Shown here: in pieces, positions 52,480 through 62,383 of the stretch | Layout of the letters: the number at the start of each line of letters is the position of its first letter | How positions within the stretch are numbered: position 1 is the stretch's first letter | From: Fermentimonas sp. | Lineage (GTDB): Bacteria > Bacteroidota > Bacteroidia > Bacteroidales > Dysgonomonadaceae | Direction of reading: 5' to 3' | Assembly: GCA_028709385.1 (NCBI GenBank) | Contig: JAQVXD010000007.1 | Coordinates: 1-64,000 of the forward strand | Length of the DNA stretch: 64,000 bases | Position numbers and translations under genes: made by a program | Notes under the pieces: model-generated | Seen by the model: only the letters and a program-made list of their open reading frames with translations | Databases searched by the model: none | What the model was told of the DNA's origin: nothing

Positions 52480-53565
52480 GTGACAGAAAACGATTATGAC
52501 AATATCGACTTTTTGCCGGAGGATGATGATGAGTTATTAGAAGAATCCGGTGATCAAAATCAAAAATACGAGCATTACCGATTTGTAGCAGACAAGGGGC
52601 AAGGTCTTCTGAGAGTCGACAAATTTTTATCTGTACGTATTGAAGGAGCCTCAAGAAACCGCATACAGCAGGCTGCTGAAGCCAATTCTATTCTTGTGAA
52701 CGGTAATCCTGTAAAATCCAATTATAAAGTTAAACCACAGGATGTAATTTCTCTTGTTCTTGACTGGCCAAAGCGTGAGCTGGAAATCATCCCTGAAAAT
52801 ATCCCTATAAACATTGTTTATGAAGATGATGATCTAATGGTGGTCAACAAACCTCCGGGAATGGTTGTACACCCGGGTCACGGGAACTATACAGGAACAC
52901 TTGTTAATGCAATTGCTTATTATCTGGGTTATAAAAATATTAAAGATATCGACGACCCCAGATTGGGATTAGTGCACAGAATTGATAAAGACACATCAGG
53001 TCTGCTGTTAATTGCAAAAACCCCAAAAGCTAAAACAAATCTGTCAGGTCAGTTTTTCCGCAAGGAAACAAAACGACTATATACAGCACTTGTTTGGGGT
53101 AACGTATCAGAAGACATCGGTACGATAGAAGGAAATATTGGTCGCGATCCCAAAGACCGGATGTTGATGAAAGTATTTCCGGAAGGAGAACAGGGTAAAA
53201 CAGCAGTAACCCACTACCGTGTACTTGAGCGTTTTGGCTATGTCACGCTGGTTGAGTGTAGACTCGATACAGGGCGTACACATCAGATTCGTGTTCACAT
53301 GAAACACCTGGGTCATACACTGTTTAATGATGAACGTTATGGAGGTAACGATATACTGAGAGGAACACGTTTTGCAAAATACAAACAATTTATTTATAAT
53401 TGCTTCGAAATTTGTCCGCGACAATGCCTGCATGCTAAAACACTGGGTTTTGTACATCCGTCAACCCTTCAGGAGCTGAATTTTGATAGCGACCTGCCTG
53501 AAGATATGCAAGCAGTTATAGAGAAATGGAGAATATATACAGCTTCGAGAGATCTAAATGATTAA
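52480..53565 (+). CDS. RluA/RluD family 23S rRNA pseudouridine synthase
   Basis: S4 domain plus DDDLMVVNKPPGMVVHPGHGNYTGTLVNAI; GLVHRIDKDTSGLLLIAKT; GRTHQIRVHMKHLGH. TTG or GTG start likely. Confidence 0.95.
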   Translation: MTENDYDNIDFLPEDDDELLEESGDQNQKYEHYRFVADKGQGLLRVDKFLSVRIEGASRNRIQQAAEANSILVNGNPVKSNYKVKPQDVISLVLDWPKRELEIIPENIPINIVYEDDDLMVVNKPPGMVVHPGHGNYTGTLVNAIAYYLGYKNIKDIDDPRLGLVHRIDKDTSGLLLIAKTPKAKTNLSGQFFRKETKRLYTALVWGNVSEDIGTIEGNIGRDPKDRMLMKVFPEGEQGKTAVTHYRVLERFGYVTLVECRLDTGRTHQIRVHMKHLGHTLFNDERYGGNDILRGTRFAKYKQFIYNCFEICPRQCLHAKTLGFVHPSTLQELNFDSDLPEDMQAVIEKWRIYTASRDLND

Positions 53566-53623
53566 GTTCTGTGATCAATCAAAAATAAAAAGGCGTCCTA
53601 TTTGTTCAAATTTAAAAATCTGT

Positions 53624-54619
53624 ATGAAGAAAAATATTGCTGTTGTCTGGGGTGGCTATTCAAGTGAAAAAATCGTATCCGAAAAGAGTGCCGAAGGAGT
53701 CAGTTCCTTTATAGACAACGATAAATATAACACGTTCAAGGTAAGAATAGATCGTGACTCATGGGTGGTGGAATATAAAAACAATTATCTTCCTGTAAAC
53801 AAAAATGACTTCAGTTTTACAGCAGAAGATGATAAAATAATCTTTGATTTCGCATATAACACTATTCACGGAACACCAGGAGAAGACGGACTGCTTCAGG
53901 GATATTTTGATATGCTGGGTATTCCCTACTCCAACTGTGGCGTACTTGCATCTGCACTGACTTTCAATAAATACACATCTAATAATTTTCTGAAAAGCTT
54001 CGGAATCAAGGTAGCTGACTCTGTATTGCTAAGAAAAGGAGATAAGTTTGAAATCAACACGATAGCCGAAAAACTGGGTCTGCCAGTTTTCGTTAAGCCT
54101 AATGTGGGTGGGTCGAGCTTTGCTACTACTAAAGTGAAAGTGGCTTTGAAAATGAAAGATGCAATAATTGAAGCGTTCAATGAAGCACCTGAGGTAATTA
54201 TTGAGAGTTTTGTGAAAGGTACCGAAGTAACCTGTGGATGCTACGAAACAGAAAAAGGCATTACTGTATTGCCATTGACCGAAGTAGTGACTGAAAATGA
54301 GTTTTTCGACTATGGTGCAAAGTACCTGGGTGAGGTTGAAGAGATTACGCCGGCACGTATCCCGGTAAAGCTCACTTTGGAAATTCAAAGGGAAACAGAA
54401 AGAATTTATAAGCTTATAGGAGCAAAAGGAATTATAAGAGCTGACTATATAATTATGGACAATACACCTGTATTATTAGAGGTTAATACAACTCCCGGAA
54501 TGACGGCTACCAGCTTTATTCCTCAGCAGGTGGCTGCAGCAGGTCTAACAATGAAAGATGTAATAACAGAAATTATTGAAACAGAATTCAATAAATACAA
54601 GAACACTCAATCACAGTAA
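53624..54619 (+). CDS. ddl: D-alanine--D-alanine ligase
   Basis: MKKNIAVVWGGYSSEKIVSEKSAEGV; LHGTPGEDGLLQGYFDMLGIPYSNCG-type motif (here NTIHGTPGEDG); LPVFVKPNVGGSSFATTKV. Confidence 0.95.
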   Translation: MKKNIAVVWGGYSSEKIVSEKSAEGVSSFIDNDKYNTFKVRIDRDSWVVEYKNNYLPVNKNDFSFTAEDDKIIFDFAYNTIHGTPGEDGLLQGYFDMLGIPYSNCGVLASALTFNKYTSNNFLKSFGIKVADSVLLRKGDKFEINTIAEKLGLPVFVKPNVGGSSFATTKVKVALKMKDAIIEAFNEAPEVIIESFVKGTEVTCGCYETEKGITVLPLTEVVTENEFFDYGAKYLGEVEEITPARIPVKLTLEIQRETERIYKLIGAKGIIRADYIIMDNTPVLLEVNTTPGMTATSFIPQQVAAAGLTMKDVITEIIETEFNKYKNTQSQ

Positions 54620-54633
54620 AAAATATTAGCAAT

Positions 54634-55785
54634 ATGAATAATTCTGACAATCAGTTTGATGATATACGCCCTCTGAATGACAATGAAGTACCAGAAGCTA
54701 TAGCTCAGCTTTTAGCCGATGAAAGATTCAAAAGGGCTGTAGAGCAAATAGTGAAACCCTATACATGGGAACAATTTTCTTCTATGTTGTCGATGTGCAA
54801 GTCTAAATATGACTTCCAAAAAAATATCATTTACCCGATAATGAATCGGTTAATTGATAAAACAACTGAAGAAATGAATGGTTACGGGTGGGAAAATATA
54901 AACGAAAACGAAGGTAATCTTTTCATCTCCAATCATCGCGATATAGTACTGGATGCGGCCTTCTTTAACATGTTGCTTTTCGATAAAAATAAAAACACCA
55001 CCGAGATTGCCATAGGTGACAATCTGCTAATATATCCCTGGATAGAAAAACTGGTTCGTTTAAATAAAAGTTTTATAGTAAAAAGAGGGGTTTCGGTACG
55101 TCAGATGTTGATAGTTTCGAAACACCTGTCAGATTATATACATGATTGTATAAAAAACCGCAATCAATCAATATGGCTTGCGCAGAGAGAAGGGCGTGCA
55201 AAGAATTCTGATGACAGAACACAAACGAGCTTGTTGAAGATGCTCACTCTCCACGACAGTTCAGACCCTCTGAACACAATAAAACAGTTAAATATCATTC
55301 CTCTCTCAATATCTTATGAATATGACCCATGCGATTTTCTTAAAGCAAAAGAGTTTCAGCTGAAACGAGACAATCCAGAACATAAGAAAAGTCAGGCCGA
55401 TGACATTGAGAACATGTACACAGGGTTGGTAGGGTATAAAGGAAGAGTACATTTCAAACTAAGCGAAAATATTAATCCTCTTTTAAGTGAAATACCTTCA
55501 GAAACAGGAAGAAATGAAATACTTGACAAGGTTGCAGTGATTATCGACAAAGCTATATTCAGGAATTACTCTTTTTTCCCTGTAAATTATATCGCGTACG
55601 ACATGATGACCGGCTCACAAAAGTTCTCACCTGAATATAGTGATGAGGAGAAGCAAAACTTTATCAATTATATTAATTCACAGATTGAAAAAATAAACAT
55701 TCCGAATAAAGATGAGGACTTTCTGCGCAGTAAAATGATTGAGATGTATGGTAACACGGTTAAAAATCACCTGAACAGCAAATAG
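54634..55785 (+). CDS. 1-acyl-sn-glycerol-3-phosphate acyltransferase-like protein
   Basis: NLFISNHRDIVLDAAFFNMLLF (NHxxxxD-type motif) and IWLAQREGRAKNSDDRTQ. Confidence 0.82.
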   Translation: MNNSDNQFDDIRPLNDNEVPEAIAQLLADERFKRAVEQIVKPYTWEQFSSMLSMCKSKYDFQKNIIYPIMNRLIDKTTEEMNGYGWENINENEGNLFISNHRDIVLDAAFFNMLLFDKNKNTTEIAIGDNLLIYPWIEKLVRLNKSFIVKRGVSVRQMLIVSKHLSDYIHDCIKNRNQSIWLAQREGRAKNSDDRTQTSLLKMLTLHDSSDPLNTIKQLNIIPLSISYEYDPCDFLKAKEFQLKRDNPEHKKSQADDIENMYTGLVGYKGRVHFKLSENINPLLSEIPSETGRNEILDKVAVIIDKAIFRNYSFFPVNYIAYDMMTGSQKFSPEYSDEEKQNFINYINSQIEKINIPNKDEDFLRSKMIEMYGNTVKNHLNSK

Positions 55786-55793
55786 TTTCTGTA

Positions 55794-56414
55794 ATGAAGA
55801 ACTTAATTTTCACTCTTTTGGTTATCTTATCTTTTGCCCTTATACAGGGGTGTGATAAAGAACCGGAAAGAATGGAAGATTTTCTTGCAGAGTTTGCTAC
55901 TGTTATTAAACAAGGTGATTCATACCGCTTTGAGCTGGATAACGGTAAAATATTAAATCCGGTTGAGGTAAAAGATTTTTCGGGAAGTAACGGCGACAGA
56001 GTAATTATTTACTGGACACCCGTAAGTGGTGATACAGTAAAAATAAAACGCATTTTACCAATATTTTCAGGGGGTGTGCTTACTGAAGGATTCCCTGAAA
56101 GATATATCAATGATCCGTTAAAAATAATAAGTGTGTGGGTTGAGGGAGAATATCTGAATCTAATCCTTGAAATCGAATATAATACTACTCCTCACAGTGT
56201 AGCACTTTTCAAAGACACATCTGCTCCAGGAACAGATCTTTATTTAGCTCATTCAATTAATAACGATAAACCGGGTTATCCGCAGGTTATGTATGCTTCG
56301 TTTAATCTTGACATACTACGCGGTCAAAACGGAGCTTCTGTGCCATTCAGATTATTTATCAATACGAATAAGGGATTGAGACAATTCAATTTCACCTTAA
56401 TTGGAACTAGTTAA
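55794..56414 (+). CDS. NigD-like lipoprotein
   Basis: SFALIQGCDKEPERMEDFLAEFATV lipobox; DLYLAHSINNDKPGYPQVMYASFNLDILRGQNGASVPFRLFINTNKG. Confidence 0.75.
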   Translation: MKNLIFTLLVILSFALIQGCDKEPERMEDFLAEFATVIKQGDSYRFELDNGKILNPVEVKDFSGSNGDRVIIYWTPVSGDTVKIKRILPIFSGGVLTEGFPERYINDPLKIISVWVEGEYLNLILEIEYNTTPHSVALFKDTSAPGTDLYLAHSINNDKPGYPQVMYASFNLDILRGQNGASVPFRLFINTNKGLRQFNFTLIGTS

Positions 56415-57254
56415 TGCAGGAATAGGATCTTCATCAATAGTGAAATCTATTGGAAGAAGACATTTCACATTCACTTTTTCACCATTATTTTCTCCCGGAA
56501 TCCATTTAGGCATCAATCCAAGAACACGGATCGCTTCGTTATTCAGAGACTCATTCGATCCGCTGACAACTTCGATGTTTGTTATTGAGCCATCATGACC
56601 TACAATAAAGGAGCACAGAATTCTGCCTTCAATACCTTGCTGCAGCGCCTCTTTTGGATAGCGCATATTATATGAGATGAAATTAGCAAGTTCTTTTTCG
56701 CCATACTCATATTCCGGCATTTTATCCACTATTGTATAAATCTCACTGTTTTCTAATATTGTTTGATCAGTCTTTGCATACGCTCTGGCTGTTGCAGAAC
56801 TTGAAGGCTTTGTTGTGTACTGAGCATTTTTATTAAGCTTAAAGTACATCGGAACGTAAGTTTCTGATCTTACAATTTCTCCGTTATGACGTGCCGGTCT
56901 CCATGGAGGCATGTTCTGAAGAATACGTAATGCCTCTTCATTCAGCAACGGATCTGCCCTGTGAATTATGTTGAAGTTAGATAACGAACCATCTTTCTCT
57001 ACTACAAAAGTATAAACTACCAAGCCCTGGGCATTTCGTTCAGCAGCATCTGCCGGGTAACTTAAAGTGTTGGAAATAAAACGGTGCATTTCAGGAGTTC
57101 CACCGGTATACATGGGTACTATATCAGGATTTTCAACAATCCTGTCACTTTGTGATACCGGAGGGTTTTGAGCACTAACTTCTAATGTGGATAACGAGGT
57201 AAAGCAAACAATTAAAAATGTTGCTAACACAGTGTGAAATTTACGTAGTTTCAT
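56397..57254 (-). CDS. Secreted/periplasmic protein with two TonB C-terminal-like domains
   Basis: Signal peptide ending STLEVSA-QN; YPADAAERNAQGLVVYTFVVEKDGSLSNFNIIHRADPLLNEEALRILQNMPPWRPARHNGE and YPKEALQQGIEGRILCSFIVGHDGSITNIEVVSGSNESLNNEAIRVLGLMPKWIPGENNGE. Confidence 0.85.
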   Translation of the reverse strand: MKLRKFHTVLATFLIVCFTSLSTLEVSAQNPPVSQSDRIVENPDIVPMYTGGTPEMHRFISNTLSYPADAAERNAQGLVVYTFVVEKDGSLSNFNIIHRADPLLNEEALRILQNMPPWRPARHNGEIVRSETYVPMYFKLNKNAQYTTKPSSSATARAYAKTDQTILENSEIYTIVDKMPEYEYGEKELANFISYNMRYPKEALQQGIEGRILCSFIVGHDGSITNIEVVSGSNESLNNEAIRVLGLMPKWIPGENNGEKVNVKCLLPIDFTIDEDPIPALTSSN

Positions 57255-57340
57255 GTAAAATATTCTCTGGACTATTTTTTTGTATTAATCATACAAACTT
57301 ACATAAAATTTCTGATTCTACGATAACAGCAAATGCTCTT

Positions 57341-58897
57341 TTAAGAAATTACGCCGCGAATTCTGTCGTCAAATGCAGTAAGTGCCGCTTTTGCCCCATC
57401 TCCCATAGAAGTTATAATTTGTTTGTAGGGTACGGTTGTAACATCTCCAGCTGCATAAATACCGGGAACATTTGTGCGACCATGTGAATCAATTTCAATC
57501 TCGCCGTATTTACTTATATCCACTAAACCTTTAAATACTGAGCTGTTGGGAGCCAGGCCAATCTGAACGAATACACCATCTGCATCTACTATCCTTTCCT
57601 GCTCTGTATTCCGATCCTTTACTTTCAAGCCACTTACCTTTTCACCATTGCCAATTATTTCTGTTGTTTGTGAACTTAAGAACACCTCTACATTGGGTAA
57701 TGAAGCAACTTTCTCCTGCAGTACTTTATCTGCTTTAAGTTCATCAAGAAACTCAAAAACGGTTACTTTTGAACATATTGCGGAAAGATCAATTGCTGCT
57801 TCTATTCCTGAATTTCCCCCGCCAATAACAGCTACATGTTTATCTTTATAAAACGGTCCGTCACAATGCACACAGAAGGCAACTCCTTTTCCAATGTGGT
57901 CGGATTCACCGGGCACATTCAGTTTTTTCCAATTTGCGCCTGTTGCAATGATAAGTGCATCTGTTGCAAATCTTTCTCCACCTTTTACATTAATAACCTT
58001 TTCACTGCCGTCTAACTCAACATTTTCAACTAACCTGTGCTCAAGAATTGAAATTGGATATTCTTCCATATGTTTTCTAAGATCAGCCGTTAGATTTTCA
58101 CCAGTTGTTTTAGGTACAGAAATCAGATTCTCGACACCCAGTGTCTCCTTTACCTGGCCTCCCACTGTCTCTGCAAGCAGGGCAACATTTAGTCCTTTTC
58201 GTGCAGAATATATCGCAGCAGAAGCGCCTGCAGGTCCTCCGCCAATAACAATAACATCAAATTTCCTGGCTTCTGTTTCAGCAGTACTAACATCTTCTGA
58301 ACCATACTTCTCTTCAAGCTTTGTAAGTAGAGTACCGAATTCTCCCCTTCCTACGTGAAGTAGTTCTCCATCAGTATATACTGCAGGTACTGCCTGTATC
58401 TTAAGTGATTCAACCTCTTCCTTGTAAATCGATCCGTCAACCATCTCATGAGTTATATTTGGGTTTATAATTGTCATAAGATTTAGTGCCTGCACGACAT
58501 CCGGACAGTTGGTACATGTAAGTGAAACATATGTTGTAAGCTTAATTTCACCCTTCAAAGATTGCACTCTTTTTCTGATATACTCATCCGGTTGATTTTT
58601 GCCTTTACCGTCGCAGTTTAACACAGCCAGTAAAAGAGAAGTAAACTCATGACCATTGGGTATACCTCTAAAATATATACCGGTCTTCTCTCCATTCTTA
58701 AGCAGGTTGAAGGAGATTGAATCGCCATTGTTTATTTTTAGAGAAAATTTAGGTGAACTGACTACAACATCTTCCAGTAGCTCAATCAGCTCATTATAGC
58801 TTTCGTGTTCCTGAGATGCGTATACATCAAATTGATAATCAGATTCTAAATTTGCGAAAATCGCTTTTAACTGTTCTTTTAATGAATTATCGAGCAT
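57341..58897 (-). CDS. ahpF: Alkyl hydroperoxide reductase subunit F
   Basis: Thioredoxin-like N-terminus (TCTNCPDVVQALN), FAD motif VIGGGPAGASAAIYSARKG, CVHCDGPFYKDKHVAVIGGGNSGIEAA. Confidence 0.96.
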   Translation of the reverse strand: MLDNSLKEQLKAIFANLESDYQFDVYASQEHESYNELIELLEDVVVSSPKFSLKINNGDSISFNLLKNGEKTGIYFRGIPNGHEFTSLLLAVLNCDGKGKNQPDEYIRKRVQSLKGEIKLTTYVSLTCTNCPDVVQALNLMTIINPNITHEMVDGSIYKEEVESLKIQAVPAVYTDGELLHVGRGEFGTLLTKLEEKYGSEDVSTAETEARKFDVIVIGGGPAGASAAIYSARKGLNVALLAETVGGQVKETLGVENLISVPKTTGENLTADLRKHMEEYPISILEHRLVENVELDGSEKVINVKGGERFATDALIIATGANWKKLNVPGESDHIGKGVAFCVHCDGPFYKDKHVAVIGGGNSGIEAAIDLSAICSKVTVFEFLDELKADKVLQEKVASLPNVEVFLSSQTTEIIGNGEKVSGLKVKDRNTEQERIVDADGVFVQIGLAPNSSVFKGLVDISKYGEIEIDSHGRTNVPGIYAAGDVTTVPYKQIITSMGDGAKAALTAFDDRIRGVIS

Positions 58898-58921
58898 AAT
58901 TTTTTATATCTTTTTTAATAT

Positions 58922-58979
58922 AAAAAGCCCTCTGGAAATATTCATGGACCATCCATAGAAAATAGATCAGAGGGCTTTA
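58922..58979 (-). terminator. Intercistronic terminator/attenuator between ahpC and ahpF
   Basis: Minus strand aaagccctctg...cagagggcttttta, 11 bp stem with a T5 tract. Confidence 0.7.
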
Positions 58980-58993
58980 AAATTGAGTTTTAC

Positions 58994-59560
58994 TTAAATT
59001 TTCCCTACTAGATCAATGCTTGGTTTAAGGGTTTCTTTACCTTTTTCCCAGTTAGCGGGACAAACTTCATCTTCGTGTTCAGCTACAAACTGAGCTGCTT
59101 CAATCTTCCGAACAAGTTCTGTTGCATTTCGTCCGATCGGACCGTCATTCACCTCCAGTACTTTAACAATACCTTCGGGATTGGCAACAAATGTTCCTCT
59201 GTATGCCGTATAATCTTCTTCGTTTAATACACCAAATGCGCGACTAAGCTCACCTGTATGATCTGCTAGCATCGGATATGTAATTTTACTTATGCTCTCC
59301 GATGTGTCATGCCAGGCTTTATGTGTAAAATGAGAATCGGTACTTACAGAATATACTTCTACTCCAATTGATTGTAGATATTCATATTTTTCTGCAACAT
59401 CAACAAGTTCGGTAGGACATACGAAAGTAAAGTCGGCAGGGTAAAAGAAAAATACCGACCATTTTCCTAATGCGTCTTTGTCTGTAACTGTTTTAAACTC
59501 ACCATTATGATAAGCTTGTACTTTAAACTCTGGAATTCTTGAATTAATAATAGGTTGCAT
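58994..59560 (-). CDS. ahpC: Alkyl hydroperoxide reductase subunit C (2-Cys peroxiredoxin)
   Basis: WSVFFFYPADFTFVCPTELVDVAEKYEYLQSIGVEVYSVSTDSHFTHKAWHD; EVCPANW resolving Cys. Confidence 0.97.
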   Translation of the reverse strand: MQPIINSRIPEFKVQAYHNGEFKTVTDKDALGKWSVFFFYPADFTFVCPTELVDVAEKYEYLQSIGVEVYSVSTDSHFTHKAWHDTSESISKITYPMLADHTGELSRAFGVLNEEDYTAYRGTFVANPEGIVKVLEVNDGPIGRNATELVRKIEAAQFVAEHEDEVCPANWEKGKETLKPSIDLVGKI

Positions 59561-59591
59561 ATAAATTAACTTTTAGTATTTGTAAACGGTG

Positions 59592-59638
59592 CAAAGATAA
59601 GATAGTTTGCAGCTATCATAAAGCTATACAATATCAAT
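59592..59638 (-). promoter_or_regulatory. ahpC promoter -7 element with adjacent OxyR-like site
   Basis: Minus strand TATCTTTG (59599-59592); ATAGTTTGCAGCTAT at 59602-59616 fits ATAGnTnnnAnCTAT exactly. Confidence 0.55.
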
Positions 59639-59829
59639 AATATCTATCCGCAACCTCTAACTTTTAATTTCGTTTAAGTGAAACTATTTATCTTAAACGT
59701 ATAATAAGCAACTTACTTAAGCCATTTGTTCATCATAAAATAAATATTAATCACTATTTCATATTATGTAGATATTTAAGAGATTCTCGTTGGAAAAACG
59801 TATCTTTGCACCCTAAAAAGATTGTTTTT

Positions 59830-61632
59830 ATGTATGACATCCGAAATATCGCCATTATCGCACACGTTGATCATGGTAAAACTACTCTGGTTGATAAAAT
59901 GTTGCTGGCAGGACACCTTTTCAGAGATAACCAGCAGACAGATGAACTTATTCTCGACAATAATGAGTTAGAGCGTGAGCGTGGTATCACTATTCTTTCC
60001 AAGAATGTTTCTATAAAATATGGTGACACAAAAATTAATATAATTGACACCCCGGGGCACGCTGATTTTGGTGGAGAAGTAGAGCGAGTTCTAAATATGG
60101 CTGACGGTTGTTTAGTGGTTGTGGATGCTTTCGAAGGTCCTATGCCACAAACCAGGTTTGTACTTCAGAAAGCACTGGAAATCGGACTGAAACCTATATT
60201 GGTTATTAATAAAGTTGACAAACCAAATTGTCGCCCGGAAGAAGTCCAGGAAGAGGTTTTTGATTTGATGTTTAGTCTCGATGCAACAGAAGAACAACTG
60301 GATTTCCTTACTATATACGGCTCTGCAAAGCAGGGTTGGATGTCGGATGACTGGAAAAAACCTTCCGATAACATTATTCCGTTACTGGACGCAATTGTAA
60401 AACACATCCCGGCACCTAAAGTTCTTGAGGGCACACCACAGATGCTGATAACATCACTTGACTACTCAAACTATGTGGGCAGAATAGCAATTGGTCGTGT
60501 ACACAGAGGCATTATCCAGAACAATAAAGATTATGCACTTTGCAAACGTGACGGGAGCATAAAAAAGATCCGAATTAAAGAGCTGGATGTATTTGAAGGA
60601 TTAGGCCGCAAAAAAGTAGATGAGGTTGGCTCAGGTGATATCTGCGCACTGGTTGGTATTGAGGGTTTCGAAATTGGTGACACAATTACAGATATAGATA
60701 AACCGGATCCTCTTGATCCAATTGCAATTGATGAACCAACTATGTCGATGCTGTTCACAATTAACAACTCACCTTTTTTCGGTCAGGATGGAAAATTTGT
60801 CACTTCAAGGCATATATACGAGCGATTAATGCTTGAACTTGACAAGAACCTTGCTCTGCGAGTGGAAGAGACTGACAGTTCAGACTCATGGATAGTTTAC
60901 GGTCGCGGAGTACTGCATCTCTCTGTATTAATAGAAACAATGCGTCGCGAAGGTTACGAATTGCAGGTAGGACAGCCACAGGTAATCATTAAAGAGGTTG
61001 ATGGAGAGAAACATGAACCGGTGGAACAGTTAACTATAAACCTTCCCGAAGAGTCAGCAAGTAAAATTATTGATATTGTAACACGCCGTAAGGGAGAACT
61101 CCTCACCATGGAAAGCAAAGGTGAGCGAATGCATATGGAGTTTATCGTACCTTCAAGAGGTATAATCGGACTTAACAATATTGTTCTCACTCTTTCTGCA
61201 GGTGAAGCAATTATGGCACACCGTTTCCTAGAGTTTCAGCCATGGAAAGGGGATATTGAGAAAAGACAGAATGGCTCTATTATTGCGGGGGAATCAGGTA
61301 ATGCTTATGCTTATGCTCTGGATAAACTGCAAGACCGGGGACATTTCTTTATTTATCCTCAAACTGACGTATATGCGGGTCAGGTGGTTGGAGAGCAAAA
61401 TAAAGAAGGCGATTTGGTGGTAAATGTAACCAAGTCTAAGAAACTTACAAATGTGCGCGCATCAGGAACAGACGATAAGGCACAGTTAGCTCCACCGATT
61501 ATATTCAGCCTTGAAGAAGCTTTGGAGTATATAAAAGAGGATGAATATGTAGAAGTTACACCTAAACATATGCGAATCAGAAAAATTCTACTTGATGAAA
61601 ACGAACGTAAAAGAGCTTCAAAGAAATCGTAA
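59830..61632 (+). CDS. typA: Translational GTPase TypA/BipA
   Basis: MYDIRNIAIIAHVDHGKTTLVDKMLLAGHLFRDNQQ; NNELERERGITILSKN; DTPGHADFGGEVERVL. Confidence 0.97.
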   Translation: MYDIRNIAIIAHVDHGKTTLVDKMLLAGHLFRDNQQTDELILDNNELERERGITILSKNVSIKYGDTKINIIDTPGHADFGGEVERVLNMADGCLVVVDAFEGPMPQTRFVLQKALEIGLKPILVINKVDKPNCRPEEVQEEVFDLMFSLDATEEQLDFLTIYGSAKQGWMSDDWKKPSDNIIPLLDAIVKHIPAPKVLEGTPQMLITSLDYSNYVGRIAIGRVHRGIIQNNKDYALCKRDGSIKKIRIKELDVFEGLGRKKVDEVGSGDICALVGIEGFEIGDTITDIDKPDPLDPIAIDEPTMSMLFTINNSPFFGQDGKFVTSRHIYERLMLELDKNLALRVEETDSSDSWIVYGRGVLHLSVLIETMRREGYELQVGQPQVIIKEVDGEKHEPVEQLTINLPEESASKIIDIVTRRKGELLTMESKGERMHMEFIVPSRGIIGLNNIVLTLSAGEAIMAHRFLEFQPWKGDIEKRQNGSIIAGESGNAYAYALDKLQDRGHFFIYPQTDVYAGQVVGEQNKEGDLVVNVTKSKKLTNVRASGTDDKAQLAPPIIFSLEEALEYIKEDEYVEVTPKHMRIRKILLDENERKRASKKS

Positions 61633-61697
61633 TGAAAAGTTCACTAACGTTTTAAACTTAAAAAAAAACGTTTTAAGCATATAAACAGGCAACAAAT

Positions 61698-61733
61698 AAA
61701 ATAGCCGGTTATTTAAAAATAACCGGCTATTTT
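61698..61733 (+). terminator. Bidirectional terminator between typA and folE
   Basis: aaaatagccggttattt-aaa-aataaccggctatttt. Confidence 0.85.
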
Positions 61734-61789
61734 ATGTTTAGAATCCTGCTTTCTGATAGAATATTTTACTTGAACAGATTCTGAACCTC

Positions 61790-62365
61790 CTATTTCTTGA
61801 TAAGATTTACAAACTCTTCCCTCGTTTTCTGTTCCCTGAATATACCGGTGAAATCTGAAGTTGTGGTAATAGAATTCTGCTTCTCTACTCCACGCATTTG
61901 CATACACATGTGCTGCGCTTCAATAACTACCATTACTCCCATTGGATTCAAAGTATTCTGAATACAATCCTTTATCTGAGTAGTAAGTCGCTCCTGAATT
62001 TGTAGTCTTCGTGCAAATACATCAACCACACGAGCTATCTTGCTTAGTCCGGTTACATAACCATCTGGAATATAAGCTACGTGAGCTTTGCCAAAAAATG
62101 GAAGCATATGATGCTCACAAATTGAAAAAAAGTCGATATCTTTTACGATAACCATCTGACGGTAATTCTCCTTAAACTGTGCTGAACGGAGAATCTCTTC
62201 CGGATTCTGCCAGTAACCTTTGGTGAGATATTGCATAGCCTTAGCTACTCTGTCGGGTGTTTTAATCAGACCTTCCCGTTCAGTATTTTCACCAAGCAGA
62301 GAGAGAATCTCTCTCATATGATCCGAAATTACGGTTTTGTTATATTCTAATTCTTCTGATGACAT
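61790..62365 (-). CDS. folE: GTP cyclohydrolase I
   Basis: [76 protein letters not shown]. Confidence 0.97.
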   Translation of the reverse strand: MSSEELEYNKTVISDHMREILSLLGENTEREGLIKTPDRVAKAMQYLTKGYWQNPEEILRSAQFKENYRQMVIVKDIDFFSICEHHMLPFFGKAHVAYIPDGYVTGLSKIARVVDVFARRLQIQERLTTQIKDCIQNTLNPMGVMVVIEAQHMCMQMRGVEKQNSITTTSDFTGIFREQKTREEFVNLIKK

Positions 62366-62383
62366 TTGTTTTCTTTTTAGAGG

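Noticed and set aside
57648-58358. Plus-strand ORFs antisense to ahpF
   Set aside because: Ser/Thr/Pro-rich shadow translations of the opposite strand, with no independent support.
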